From Cellvibrio mixtus subsp. mixtus J3-8 (GTDB taxonomy: Bacteria; Pseudomonadota; Gammaproteobacteria; Pseudomonadales; Cellvibrionaceae), in the NCBI RefSeq assembly GCF_000766945.1, contig NZ_ALBT01000032.1:186001-250000 (forward strand): DNA of 64,000 nt, in the 5' to 3' direction. Below, piece by piece: positions 29,662-38,575 of this stretch. The position numbers and the translations under genes are program-made. Each line of letters opens with the position of its first letter. Within the stretch, counting starts at the first letter, position 1. The notes under the pieces were generated by a model. The model had not been told where the DNA came from. It saw only the letters and a list, made by a program, of their open reading frames with translations, and did not search any database.

Positions 29662-30912
29662 TTAGAAACGGAAATCAAAACCCAATGCCGATGCGGTATC
29701 GGTAGTGGCTTTAGTGCTGATTTTTTCATCGCCTTCTACTTCAACGCTGGCAACCGTGGCAAACACGCGCGCATTCGGGTTGAAGTTGTAATCCAGGCCA
29801 ATAATCACACCTTCCAGGTCAACATCTTTATAAGCAGCGTTGGTTGGTGTGGTGGTGGAATTTGCGTATTGGATTTTTGCCAACCATGGGCCAGCAATTT
29901 TCCACTGCGCGTTAACGATAAAACCGTCCTGTTCTTTAAAGGCATTACCAGCAGCACCATCCCATTCACTGAGTGGGTTCAAGCCATTTTGTGCGCCCAG
30001 TGTTGTGCCGTTAGTACCTACGAATGTAGAAAGTCCACCCAATGAATCTACATCGTCGTGTGCTTCTGCGGTTTGATAAATACCACCAAATTTAAATGGA
30101 CCAACAGTGAATTCACCTACTGCGCGAATTGCATCCGTGGTAGCAATGTTTGAGTCAACACCCACACCCACATACCATTTGGCTTTACCGTACGTGATGG
30201 ATGCAGATTTGCCGGATGCAAAATCGTTATCGTCCTGTTGGTTGGTTCCGCTCACAGGAACACCGGTTTCTTCAGCACTGATTGCCGCGATGTTTACTTC
30301 AAGGCCGCCAAACCAAATGGGCGAGGTGTATTGGATTACGTTATCCGGACGGTTTTCACCGACAATATAGGTACCGATATCGCCCAACGGGGAATCGTTA
30401 AAACGGTCTAGGTCGGTACGCAATACCGGGTTGGTTTGCAAGGTTTTTAACGGGCTATCGTTTTTGCCCACTAAAATCGAACCCCAACTGCCGCGCAATC
30501 CACCGAAAATATTACGCTGGGTCAGTTCGCGACCATTGGCATTGGTGCCGTTATCAACGTCAATACCGTATTCCAGGCGGTAAAAAACCTGCACGCTGGA
30601 AGTCGCATCAAAATCACCTTGCACACCCAGGCGTGAGCCGGTGCTTTCCAGTGCAAAAGTGTCGAGTTCGGTCGTCACACCGGTTGCGCCAATGTGACGA
30701 TAAGTTGTCGCGCCAGCAGCGGTAGGTGCGAAATCAATTTTTTCCAAATCGTATTGATTGGCTGTTAAATGAATTTTTCCGTACAGCGTAGGAAAGCCTG
30801 CAAATGCGTTGGCAGAAAGTGCGGTACCAACGAGCAATGCTAATGAATTATGTTTGAATCCTGTGCTTCTGACTTGTGATCGCACAACCGACCACTTGCT
30901 TTGAAATGACAT
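29662..30912 (-). CDS. Outer-membrane porin, copy 1 (sulfate locus)
   Basis: About 416 residues from the ATG at 30912, which has GGAG 6 nt upstream. Signal peptide ends near AFA, then [22 protein letters not shown] opens a general Gram-negative porin barrel, with [10 protein letters not shown] and YRLEYGID blocks of the betaproteobacterial-style porin family and a terminal Phe in GFDFRF. Closely related to the porin at 31411-32679. Position within the OscA-Sbp-CysTWA operon suggests it is induced under sulfur limitation and passes sulfate or organosulfur anions. Confidence 0.92.
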   Translation of the reverse strand: MSFQSKWSVVRSQVRSTGFKHNSLALLVGTALSANAFAGFPTLYGKIHLTANQYDLEKIDFAPTAAGATTYRHIGATGVTTELDTFALESTGSRLGVQGDFDATSSVQVFYRLEYGIDVDNGTNANGRELTQRNIFGGLRGSWGSILVGKNDSPLKTLQTNPVLRTDLDRFNDSPLGDIGTYIVGENRPDNVIQYTSPIWFGGLEVNIAAISAEETGVPVSGTNQQDDNDFASGKSASITYGKAKWYVGVGVDSNIATTDAIRAVGEFTVGPFKFGGIYQTAEAHDDVDSLGGLSTFVGTNGTTLGAQNGLNPLSEWDGAAGNAFKEQDGFIVNAQWKIAGPWLAKIQYANSTTTPTNAAYKDVDLEGVIIGLDYNFNPNARVFATVASVEVEGDEKISTKATTDTASALGFDFRF

Positions 30913-31017
30913 GCTAATCTCCAGTTTTTCACAAATCACATCCGGTGGTCCGGTGAGTGGTATTTATTGATAGTTTTAAACAAAAATTTTTAAATTTTGT
31001 TGGCAAGTTGCACCGAT

Positions 31018-31209
31018 TTATTTGGTGTTGACACCTTTTTCCCAGCGCTTTTTTTCACGCCGTTCAATCTGTACTACCTGCCCATTGTGAACCTGAATTT
31101 CCAACGAGCCGAATTGAATAAAAGCCAGCTGTTGTTTGATTTCTTCAAGAATTTCATCGGCAACATCGTTAGCGGATGGGCCTGCCTGCTCTGTGCGGTG
31201 AGTCCCCAT
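31018..31209 (-). CDS. oscA: Small sulfur-starvation protein OscA (YezD/DUF2292), copy 1
   Basis: 63 residues. The core IKQQLAFIQFGSLEIQVHNG followed by a QVVQIERREKKRW block is the DUF2292/YezD signature. In Pseudomonas the related oscA lies upstream of sbp and is needed to use organosulfur compounds when sulfur is scarce, for instance under chromate stress. An AAGAGG site precedes the ATG. A second copy lies at 32792-32968. The molecular function is unknown. Confidence 0.9.
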   Translation of the reverse strand: MGTHRTEQAGPSANDVADEILEEIKQQLAFIQFGSLEIQVHNGQVVQIERREKKRWEKGVNTK

Positions 31210-31282
31210 AATGACCTCTTATTCATTTCCCCAGAGTAATTTCTGAAGTCTGGCGCCATCATAGGGTGCGCCCATTAAAACT

Positions 31283-31312
31283 AAAAATACTGATTTTTTA
31301 TTAGCTTATAAC
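31283..31312 (-). promoter_or_regulatory. Conserved 30-nt element upstream of oscA copy 1
   Basis: Identical over 30 nt to 33058-33087. On the minus strand it begins GTTATAAGCTAATAAAA; the core is a near-palindrome (TTATAAGCTAATAA). A TATGAT -10 box follows about 40 nt downstream in CCCTATGAT, without a good -35, which fits an activator-dependent promoter. CysB is the likely binder (inference). Confidence 0.6.
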
Positions 31313-31410
31313 AGTGCTTGGATGGCTATAGCATGCAAGGTATTATGGGGAATCAAACTGCATAACGCGTCCCTGCGTTGCGCTGTGAATTTGCCTGATG
31401 AGGTAAATTC

Positions 31411-32679
31411 CTAGAAGCGGAAATCAATACCCAGTGCAACGATATTGTCGGTGGTTGCCTTGGTGCTGATGGCTGCATCGCCTTGTGCTTCAACATCGGC
31501 GTAGTAACCGAAAATGCGTGTTGCATCATTCAATGCGAAATCAAGGCCCACTGCGATTGCGTCGAGATCTACATCGGAATAAGTGGTGTTGAGGGGAGTA
31601 GAAGTGCTGTTGGCGTATTGGAATTTGGCAGACCACGGGCCAGCAATTTTCCATACACCGTTGATTACATATCCATCTTGTTCTTTGTAAGCAGTGGTGC
31701 CGCCAGCGCCATCCCACTCGGCCAGAGGGTTAATACCGTTTTGTGCACCTACGGTTGTGGTGGTGGCGTTTACAAAGCTGGTAAAGCCGCCCAGTACGTC
31801 TTCGGCGTCGTGCGCTTCAGCTGTTTGGTAGATTGCACCCAGCTTGACCGGGCCGAAGGTCACTTCACCCACGATACGTGCTGCGTCGGTAGTCGCAACA
31901 TTGTTCTCGTAAGCAGCACCGATAAACCAGCCAGTTTGGCCATAGCCGATAGATACGGATTGGCCAGAGGCAAAACCATTGTCATCTTGTTGGTTGGTCG
32001 CCGATTGTTCTACACCGGTTTCTTCCGCTTGCACAGCTGCCAGGTTAATTTCCAGGCCGCCCAACAGAATCGGAGAGGTGTACTGGATGACGTTATCAAC
32101 GCGATTTTCACCAACCAGATAGGTACCAATGTCAGCCAATGGTGCTTCATTGAAGCGGTCAACATCCGTTTTTTGTACCGCAGGCACAAAGCTGTTTTTT
32201 ACGATGGTGCCATTGCGACCGGCCAGTGAGCGCAAGGGAGTATCATTTTTACCGGCCAACAACGCACCCCAGCTGCCACGCAGGCCGCCAAAAATATTGC
32301 GTTGTACCAATTCACGGCCATTGCTGTTGGTGCCGTTGTCATAATCCACACCGTATTCCACGCGATAAAACACGTTCACGCCCGCTGCCGCATCAAAATC
32401 ACCTTGTACACCCAAACGTGAGCCGATGCTTTCTACAGTGAAACTGTCCAGTTCGGTCGCAACATTGGTTGCACCCACATTGCGATAAGTGGTCGCACCA
32501 GCAGCGGTGGGTGCGAAATCAATTTTTTCAAAATCGTATTGGCCGGCAGTAACTTGTACTTTGCCGTACAGGGTTGGGAATCCAGCGAAAGCGTTGACCG
32601 ATAACGCCAGGCCCAGGGCAGTGAAAAGGGTCTTGCGCGGAAAGCGTGTTGAGGCCACGGCGTGAGTAAATAATGACAT
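31411..32679 (-). CDS. Outer-membrane porin, copy 2 (sulfate locus)
   Basis: 422 residues, signal peptide ending near AFA, then [22 protein letters not shown] and a barrel ending GIDFRF. It is closely similar to the 29662-30912 porin over the whole length, and the translation start region (GGAGATTAGC before ATG) is identical, so the two arose by duplication. A short insertion near RNGTIVKNSFVPAVQ distinguishes this copy and may change the constriction loop. Confidence 0.92.
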   Translation of the reverse strand: MSLFTHAVASTRFPRKTLFTALGLALSVNAFAGFPTLYGKVQVTAGQYDFEKIDFAPTAAGATTYRNVGATNVATELDSFTVESIGSRLGVQGDFDAAAGVNVFYRVEYGVDYDNGTNSNGRELVQRNIFGGLRGSWGALLAGKNDTPLRSLAGRNGTIVKNSFVPAVQKTDVDRFNEAPLADIGTYLVGENRVDNVIQYTSPILLGGLEINLAAVQAEETGVEQSATNQQDDNGFASGQSVSIGYGQTGWFIGAAYENNVATTDAARIVGEVTFGPVKLGAIYQTAEAHDAEDVLGGFTSFVNATTTTVGAQNGINPLAEWDGAGGTTAYKEQDGYVINGVWKIAGPWSAKFQYANSTSTPLNTTYSDVDLDAIAVGLDFALNDATRIFGYYADVEAQGDAAISTKATTDNIVALGIDFRF

Positions 32680-32791
32680 GCTAATCTCCGAAAAATGATT
32701 GTCACAGCCGGTTATCCGGTCAGTGTTTTATTTAAGTCTTATTAATAAAAAATATTGAACAAAGATGAAGCGGTTAAAAAACTCACTGGAA

Positions 32792-32968
32792 CTAACGGGC
32801 ATTAACGCCTTTATCCCAACGCTTTTTCTCACGGCTTTCCAATTGCACGACTTGACCGTTGTGGATTTGGATTTCCACGGAACCGTAACGAATATGTGCC
32901 AGCTGACGTTTAATTTCGGCTAGTACATCTTCAATACCGGTGGCGATTTCTGGACGATGGGTTCCCAT
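32792..32968 (-). CDS. oscA: Small sulfur-starvation protein OscA (YezD/DUF2292), copy 2
   Basis: 58 residues. Starts MGTHRPEIATGIEDVLAEI and continues with a region matching copy 1 (IKRQLAHIRYGSVEIQIHNG, then QVVQLESREKKRWDKGVN). The GCGAGG sequence 7 nt before the ATG acts as ribosome site. It precedes porin copy 2 by 112 nt, just as copy 1 precedes porin copy 1 by 105 nt. Confidence 0.9.
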   Translation of the reverse strand: MGTHRPEIATGIEDVLAEIKRQLAHIRYGSVEIQIHNGQVVQLESREKKRWDKGVNAR

Positions 32969-33057
32969 AACAAACCTCGCAGGAAATTAGTCTGTGCGTT
33001 ATCCAGGAACATAATTTCCTGAATTCGGCGCAATCATAGGGACGATGGTTATAAACG

Positions 33058-33087
33058 AAAAATACTGATTTTTTATTAGCTTATAAC
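33058..33087 (-). promoter_or_regulatory. Conserved 30-nt element upstream of oscA copy 2
   Basis: Identical to 31283-31312 while the surrounding DNA has diverged; a TATGAT -10-like box again follows (in CCCTATGATTG). The core lies about 107-116 nt from the oscA2 start. Probable activator site of a sulfur-starvation promoter. Confidence 0.6.
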
Positions 33088-33173
33088 GAAGTTTTTTGTT
33101 GCAGGACGAAAAGCTTATTTATAAACAGATAGATGTTTTAAAATCAGCAAAAATGAAAATTTAATGTTTAAAA

Positions 33174-33202
33174 AACAACACTCGCGCTATGCGAGTGTTG
33201 TT
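33174..33202 (-). terminator. Terminator after sbp copy 2
   Basis: 12-bp perfect arms AACAACACTCGC / GCGAGTGTTGTT with a 5-nt loop; on the minus strand it is followed by TTTTTTAAA. It shows sbp2 can be transcribed as a separate unit from the oscA2 promoter. The rest of 32969-33280 holds the oscA2 promoter and no other gene. Confidence 0.8.
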
Positions 33203-33280
33203 ATCGACTGATTTTTATACGGGATGAAAATTGGCGGTGAACGAAATTTTTATCCTGTATAAAGCGTGCAATCGGAGTTA

Positions 33281-34288
33281 TTACGATTTTGGAGATTCGT
33301 AAATCTTGTCAAACACACCACCGTCACCAAAGTGTTGTGGTTGGGCTTTATCCCAGCCGCCGAAATCGGCAATGGTAGTGAACTCAATGGTTGGGAAATT
33401 CTTGGCAAATGCTTTGGCAACTTGCGGATCGCGTGGGCGGTAGAAGTTTTTAGCTGCGATTTCCTGGCCTTCTTTGGTGTAAAGGTATTTCAGGTAAGCT
33501 TCGGCAACTTCAGTGGTGCCTTTAGCTGCCGCGTTTTTGCTAACAACTGCCACTGGTGGCTCTGCCAGGATAGAAATTGAAGGATAAACAATTTCAATTT
33601 CATCGCTACCTGCTTCCTGGATTGCCAGATGGGCTTCATTTTCCCATGCAAGCAAAACATCACCGATGCCGCGTTGTACGAAGGTAGTGGTTGAGCCGCG
33701 AGCACCTGAATCCAGTACCGGGACATTTTTATAAAGCTTTTTCACAAACTCTTGTGCTGCGGTATCCGAGCCTTCTTTCTTTTTGGCGTAAGCCCAGGCT
33801 GCCAGGTAATTCCAGCGCGCACCGCCAGACGTTTTCGGGTTTGGTGTAATGACTTCAACACCGGATTTCACCAGGTCATTCCAGTCTTCAATTTTTTTCG
33901 GGTTACCTTTGCGTACTAAAAACACAATGGTTGATGTATAGGGTGCGCTGTTGTTTGGCAGCAGTGATGCCCAGTTGTCCGGAAGCAGTTTGCCATTTTT
34001 AGCGAGAGGGCTGATATCGCCCGCTAACGCTAGGGTTACTACGTCTGCCTTAAGGCCATCCAATACGGCGCGCGCCTGGCTGCCAGAGCCACCGTGGGAT
34101 TGCTCTACTTTTACATCGTCACCGGTTTTTGCTTTCCAGTGTTTTGCAAACGCAGTATTAAATTCGCGATAAAGCTCGCGGGTTGGATCGTAAGATACGT
34201 TAAGCAAGGTCACTTCTTTTGCGAAGCTCGCTGAACTGAGTAATAAGGTTGCCGCAAAGAGCGCCGCTTTTTTACTAAACAATTTCAT
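33281..34288 (-). CDS. sbp: Periplasmic sulfate-binding protein, copy 2
   Basis: 335 residues, signal peptide cleaved near SFA (about residue 23), with the same Sbp blocks as copy 1: [57 protein letters not shown] and [25 protein letters not shown]. Monocistronic by its own terminator, so it can be expressed independently. TAAGGA precedes the ATG. Whether it prefers thiosulfate or another oxyanion cannot be read from the sequence. Confidence 0.95.
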   Translation of the reverse strand: MKLFSKKAALFAATLLLSSASFAKEVTLLNVSYDPTRELYREFNTAFAKHWKAKTGDDVKVEQSHGGSGSQARAVLDGLKADVVTLALAGDISPLAKNGKLLPDNWASLLPNNSAPYTSTIVFLVRKGNPKKIEDWNDLVKSGVEVITPNPKTSGGARWNYLAAWAYAKKKEGSDTAAQEFVKKLYKNVPVLDSGARGSTTTFVQRGIGDVLLAWENEAHLAIQEAGSDEIEIVYPSISILAEPPVAVVSKNAAAKGTTEVAEAYLKYLYTKEGQEIAAKNFYRPRDPQVAKAFAKNFPTIEFTTIADFGGWDKAQPQHFGDGGVFDKIYESPKS

Positions 34289-35114
34289 AAAAATTCCTTA
34301 GGGCAATTCGGCAAATAAATGCCAACAGATTAATGACGTAGACTAATAATTAACGGATAGCTGTCCTTGCTGAAAAACCTGCGTACCTCCTTCGTTAATC
34401 TCGTTATAGCCAGATCTGTGCCAGTCATTCATGCGACAAAAATCTGTGTAAATAAAAACACTTTGTTTTAAATGACAAACCAAAAAGAATAAGTAGTTGT
34501 GGCGCTGTTTCAAGCGGCGATTGATTAAATCAACACCATAAAAATCAATTCACTAAAAGAAATTTTTAAAATTTTATCAATGCCGTATTTTTGAATAAGC
34601 GTTAATGGGTTGGCTATAAGCCTGTTCAAAAGCAAACTTTATGGAGGGGATTGCTTGTTGAATTAAAAGCAATGATGAATAATTTTTGTTGAATAGATAA
34701 CACTGTTCTTGCGCTCTCAGCTGCGCAGGCCGCGCTGATATTCGAACATTTTTTTATGCTGAACGGATAATCTGTGGCTTTTGCCACAATCCATCCAGCG
34801 CACCAGGGCGTAATGAATGTTGTCGGTCCGCATAGCGTGAGATCAGCGCTCCCGAGCTGTACTTGATATCCGCTAATGCATTGCCTGGCGGTATAACATT
34901 TCCAAAACCCTTAAAAAAGCAAGGGCGTTTTCGCGCAGCAAGTAATGTGAATTTTTGTTAATCCGGAAACTTTTTCTGGTTAAAAATCTCGATTCAGGGT
35001 AATCCTTGTTAGGTTCTGCCTGGTGCGTTCATAATTCACAACCAATAAAAAAGTATTATTGTATTTCTCATAGTTAAGCAGATGCCCATAGCGACCAACT
35101 GATTGGAGCTGTTA
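34289..35114. other. Long gene-free spacer
   Basis: About 825 nt without a supported gene. The part nearest sbp2 is AT-rich and must hold its promoter. The middle (about 34715-34880) is less AT-rich and includes a small hairpin TGTGGC-TTTT-GCCACA (34773-34788); it may be a decayed gene, but no recognisable protein fragment remains. Confidence 0.4.
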
Positions 35115-35218
35115 AGTTATCGAGGCTAATCAGTTATCGAGGCTAATCAGTTATCGAGGCTAATCAGCCATCGGGGTGAATCAGGTCATTGGGGTGAATC
35201 AGCTCATTGGGGTGAATA
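35115..35218. repeat. 17-18 nt tandem repeat upstream of the ScsB-like gene
   Basis: Six adjacent units: three identical copies of AGTTATCGAGGCTAATC (35115-35165), then three diverged copies (AGCCATCGGGGTGAATC and two of the AGxTCATTGGGGTGAAT type). It ends 52 nt before the scsB-like ATG, so it lies in the promoter or leader. Confidence 0.9.
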
Positions 35219-35270
35219 GTCACTAAAACCCGTTTATTAAAAATTCACAGATATAAAGAAGAGAGCTGGA

Positions 35271-37418
35271 ATGTTATCCGGAGTTGGAAAATATTTACGT
35301 GTGTTTCGGGGTATGGCCTTTGTGTGGCTGTTATCAGGCGCTGCTGTTGCTCATAGCCAGCAAGGTGCCCAGGCTGACAGGGCAGCAACACCACAGGTTG
35401 AGGCGCAACTGGTTGCATCTGTAAATGCCGTAGTTCCCGGGAGTGAAATATATTTAGGTGTTAACCAGAAGATTATTCCGCACTGGCATACCTACTGGAT
35501 TAACCCGGGTGATTCCGGTAATGCCACTACTATCAGTTGGACGTTGCCTGAAGGTGCATCTGCGAGCGACATTATTTGGCCTGCACCCGGCCGTTTTTCT
35601 ATGGGGCCGATCACCAATTACGCCTATGAAAACAGTGTCACGCTATTGAGTAAAATTTCTGTTCCATCTTCTATTGCAGTAGGTGATACGTTTACCGCGC
35701 GCGCGCTGGTGGATTGGTTGGTATGTGCGGAGGAGTGTATTCCGCAGCAAGTCGAATTAGCTTTGTCTTTGCCTGTTGTCGGTAATGCAAATGAAACGGG
35801 CGAAGGTAGTCCACTGATTGCCGAAGCGCAGGCACAAGTACCTGTTGCGAGCCCATGGGAAGTGACTGCGCAACAAAGTGCAATTGATCCCGAGACGGCA
35901 CAAGGCAAATTGCAATTGCAAGTGGCTTTATCGAAAGATCAACAGGCACAGGTGCAGGATATCTGGTTTTATCCTTACGACTGGGGGCGTATTCGCCAAA
36001 GCGATCTGCAACAACGTAAAAATTTAACCGATGTCATTCAATTGGAAATTCCTACCGGCGAAGCCCCCGCTGTTATAGGGGATAAGTTGACAGGCGTGTT
36101 GGTAATTAAAGAGCAACAAGGCATTGTGCGGGGTTATGAAATTAATGTTCCAGTGCAATCGCTTACAAGCAATCAAACTGCAGAAGGGTTTGCCATTGGA
36201 TTTGCCAGTGCATTGTTGTTCGCGCTACTGGGGGGTGTGATTTTAAATTTAATGCCGTGCGTATTCCCGGTGTTGTCGATTAAAGCGTTATCGCTTGTCA
36301 GCCATTCCAATTATTCAACAGTAGAAATTCGTCGCCAGGGATATGTTTATACGTTGGGCGTATTGGCAAGTTTTGCAGTGCTGGCACTTTTGTTGATTGT
36401 GTTAAAAGCCGGTGGCAATCAGATAGGTTGGGGTTTTCAATTCCAATCCCCGATTTTTGTATTGCTAGTTGCCTATTTATTATTTGCAGTGGGTTTGAGT
36501 TTATCCGGTGTATTTTTTATTGGCGGTTCAGTGGCAGGTGTCGGTTCTTCATTGACAGAAAAACCCGGTTACAGTGGCAGCTTTTTCACCGGCGTGCTGG
36601 CAACCGTGGTCGCGACACCTTGCACCGCACCTTTTATGGCGGCCGCGCTGGGTTACGCCGTTGCACAGCCGCCGCTGAAATTGCTCGCAATATTTTTAAG
36701 CCTTGGTTTAGGTCTGGCGTTGCCGTATTTGTTGTTGAGCTGCTGGCCGCGTTTGCAACGTTGGTTGCCGCGTCCCGGATTGTGGATGGAGCGCGCCAAA
36801 CAATTATTGGCATTTCCAATGTATGCCGCAGCTATTTGGCTGGTGTGGGTGTTAGTGCAACAAGCGGGTGTGGATGCGGTCATTATTGCGCTGGGTGGAA
36901 TGTTACTGATCGCTATAGCCGCCTGGCTTTATGACAGCACGCGCACCTCAACAGACGGAAAGCGTAACCTCGGTAATGCTTCGGTACTGGCATTGGTTTT
37001 GCTCGCTGTTGGATTTGGTGGAGTGCAAGTGAATTTACCCGCAAATGCTGCACAAAAGTCAGCAGCAGCGGATGCAAATTGGGAAGCGTACAGTGATGAG
37101 CGTTTGCAATCATTATTAGCGGAAGGCAAGCCGGTATTTTTAAATTTCACCGCATCCTGGTGTATCAGTTGCCTTGTGAATGAGCGCGTTGCATTGAGTA
37201 CCGATGCAGTAAAAAAACAATTTCAACAACAGGGTGTCGTTTATTTAAAAGGGGATTGGACCAATAGAGACCCACAGATCACTGCATTCCTGAAAAAATT
37301 TAATCGCAGTGGTGTGCCGCTCTATGTGTTTTATCCTGCTGGACAGGCGGATAGCCCTAAAGAGTTGCCGCAAATCCTCACACCGGATTTGGTTGTTGCA
37401 GCGGTGAGCGGGCAATAA
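35271..37418 (+). CDS. Thiol:disulfide interchange protein, ScsB/DsbD-like
   Basis: 715 residues. Signal peptide (to about 30); periplasmic N-terminal DsbD-like domain with HWHTYWINPGDSG and the redox pair in DWLVCAEECIPQ (about 152/156); a membrane domain of about eight helices with CcdA-type cysteines in NLMPCVFPVLS and ATPCTAPFM; and a C-terminal thioredoxin domain with CxxC in SWCISC (about 630/633). The layout relays electrons from cytoplasmic thioredoxin to periplasmic thiols. The long N-terminal domain is the ScsB subtype rather than classic DsbD. The likely client is the next gene, a periplasmic thioredoxin-like protein. Confidence 0.9.
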   Translation: MLSGVGKYLRVFRGMAFVWLLSGAAVAHSQQGAQADRAATPQVEAQLVASVNAVVPGSEIYLGVNQKIIPHWHTYWINPGDSGNATTISWTLPEGASASDIIWPAPGRFSMGPITNYAYENSVTLLSKISVPSSIAVGDTFTARALVDWLVCAEECIPQQVELALSLPVVGNANETGEGSPLIAEAQAQVPVASPWEVTAQQSAIDPETAQGKLQLQVALSKDQQAQVQDIWFYPYDWGRIRQSDLQQRKNLTDVIQLEIPTGEAPAVIGDKLTGVLVIKEQQGIVRGYEINVPVQSLTSNQTAEGFAIGFASALLFALLGGVILNLMPCVFPVLSIKALSLVSHSNYSTVEIRRQGYVYTLGVLASFAVLALLLIVLKAGGNQIGWGFQFQSPIFVLLVAYLLFAVGLSLSGVFFIGGSVAGVGSSLTEKPGYSGSFFTGVLATVVATPCTAPFMAAALGYAVAQPPLKLLAIFLSLGLGLALPYLLLSCWPRLQRWLPRPGLWMERAKQLLAFPMYAAAIWLVWVLVQQAGVDAVIIALGGMLLIAIAAWLYDSTRTSTDGKRNLGNASVLALVLLAVGFGGVQVNLPANAAQKSAAADANWEAYSDERLQSLLAEGKPVFLNFTASWCISCLVNERVALSTDAVKKQFQQQGVVYLKGDWTNRDPQITAFLKKFNRSGVPLYVFYPAGQADSPKELPQILTPDLVVAAVSGQ

Positions 37419-37491
37419 GTTTTTGTAACGTTGTTTTTAAATTATGTTTTAAATTTATGTTTTTTAATCCAGCAATCATAAGGAGTTTATT

Positions 37492-38115
37492 ATGTCATTC
37501 CGTCAATCTGCAAAAGTTGCCCTGGCGAGCCTCGCCTTCGCATTGGTATCTACCCAGGTAGTTGCTGAACCCGTGGTCGATAAAGCGGCGCCGGCGTTTT
37601 CCGGTAAAGCGGCTGATGGTTCAACCATTAACCTGGCTGATTTAAAAGGTAAAACAGTAGTGTTGGAGTGGACCAACCACGATTGTCCTTATGTGGTAAA
37701 ACATTACGATAAAAGCGGTAATATTCCTGCATTGCAAAAAGAAGCGGCAGAACAAGGCGTAGTCTGGTTACAAGTCATTTCTTCCGCACCGGGCAAGCAA
37801 GGTAATGTGGATGGAGCAACGGCAATCAGCCTGAATAAAAAGCGTGGTGCAACTCCAACTAACACTATTCTTGATCCGGAAGGCACCATCGGAAAACTCT
37901 ATAACGCGCAAACCAGCCCGCATTTTTTCATTATTAATCCTGAAGGTACGTTGGTGTATAAAGGTGGTGTAGACAGTATTAAAACTGCTAACGAAGCAGA
38001 TATTCCCAAAGCTAAACCTTACGTAAAAGAAGCGTTGGAAGCATTGGCTGCTGGTAAGAAAGTACCTAACCCCAGCACTGCACCTTACGGTTGCTCTATT
38101 AAATACGCCGGCTAA
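37492..38115 (+). CDS. Periplasmic thioredoxin-family (redoxin) protein
   Basis: 207 residues with a signal peptide (cleaved near VVA, about 25). The redoxin fold is visible with an active-site-like NHDCPYVVKHY (one cysteine, near residue 65) and a second cysteine near the C-terminus (APYGCSIKYAG). This family resembles AhpC/TSA-type proteins found after DsbD/ScsB-like genes. It lies 73 nt after the scsB-like gene with an AGGAG site and ends at a strong terminator, so the two form an operon. Confidence 0.87.
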   Translation: MSFRQSAKVALASLAFALVSTQVVAEPVVDKAAPAFSGKAADGSTINLADLKGKTVVLEWTNHDCPYVVKHYDKSGNIPALQKEAAEQGVVWLQVISSAPGKQGNVDGATAISLNKKRGATPTNTILDPEGTIGKLYNAQTSPHFFIINPEGTLVYKGGVDSIKTANEADIPKAKPYVKEALEALAAGKKVPNPSTAPYGCSIKYAG

Positions 38116-38133
38116 TTATTCGATGTGTGTTGA

Positions 38134-38164
38134 AAAACGGGCCGCAATTGCGGCCCGTTTTTTT
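38134..38164 (+). terminator. Terminator after the thioredoxin-like gene
   Basis: Perfect inverted repeat AAAACGGGCCGC / GCGGCCCGTTTT with an AATT turn, followed by seven T residues in total. Confidence 0.93.
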
Positions 38165-38354
38165 ATCAGCAATCGACTGTTGCCATACCAGCATATCTAT
38201 TTGTCACCTGCTTTAAAATAAACACTTTTCTTTTTTTCTGAAATAATAATTTTTGTGCTGACTTTAAAAAATATTATAAAAATCAAATGTTTAATTTTTT
38301 CTGCAATAAAAGTCACAATTCTTATGAAGCTGGCTCGATCCTTGCGATATCCAC

Positions 38355-38520
38355 TTGCCGATTAATGACCGGCAAGGCGAACCCTATCGCCTTTGCCCGT
38401 GAAAGCCGGTTGCACTTGTTGCTCGACATGTTGTTTTTGCGGGCACAGGGACGGTAGCGACGCCTAACGCTAATCTTGACCGGCAAAGGCCCACAACACC
38501 GGAGCCGGTCCTTTTTCGGC
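38355..38520 (+). ncRNA. GC-rich, potentially structured leader before the SMP-30 gene (unidentified)
   Basis: A 165-nt GC-rich block within an otherwise very AT-rich 460-nt gap. Hairpins visible: TTGCCG...CGGCAA (38355-38376), AAGGCGA...TCGCCTT (38375-38393). A longer pairing is possible between GCCTTTGCC (38389-38397) and GGCAAAGGC (38482-38490). The sequence GACCGGCAA(A)GGC occurs twice (near 38368 and 38478). I could not match it to a known riboswitch; conserved boxes of TPP, cobalamin, glycine or fluoride RNAs are absent. It could also be an intergenic repeat element. Confidence 0.35.
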
Positions 38521-38575
38521 CTTAATTCTGTTGCGATATTTTTATTTAAATTAAAGCCTTTGAGGAACCGGGTTT

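Noticed and set aside
34715-34880. Less AT-rich island in the long spacer, considered as a gene remnant
   Set aside because: No conserved protein fragment could be read in any frame.
35115-35218. Tandem repeat considered as a CRISPR array or origin iterons
   Set aside because: Units are contiguous without spacers, and no cas, rep or dnaA-box context exists.
38400-38420. GAAAGCCGGTTGCA resembling part of a cobalamin riboswitch
   Set aside because: The conserved B12-box (GCCACTG) and the rest of the aptamer are absent.
38462-38468. GCCTAAC within the structured leader, resembling half of an integron attC site
   Set aside because: No matching GTTRRRY partner at the right distance and no integrase or cassette array.
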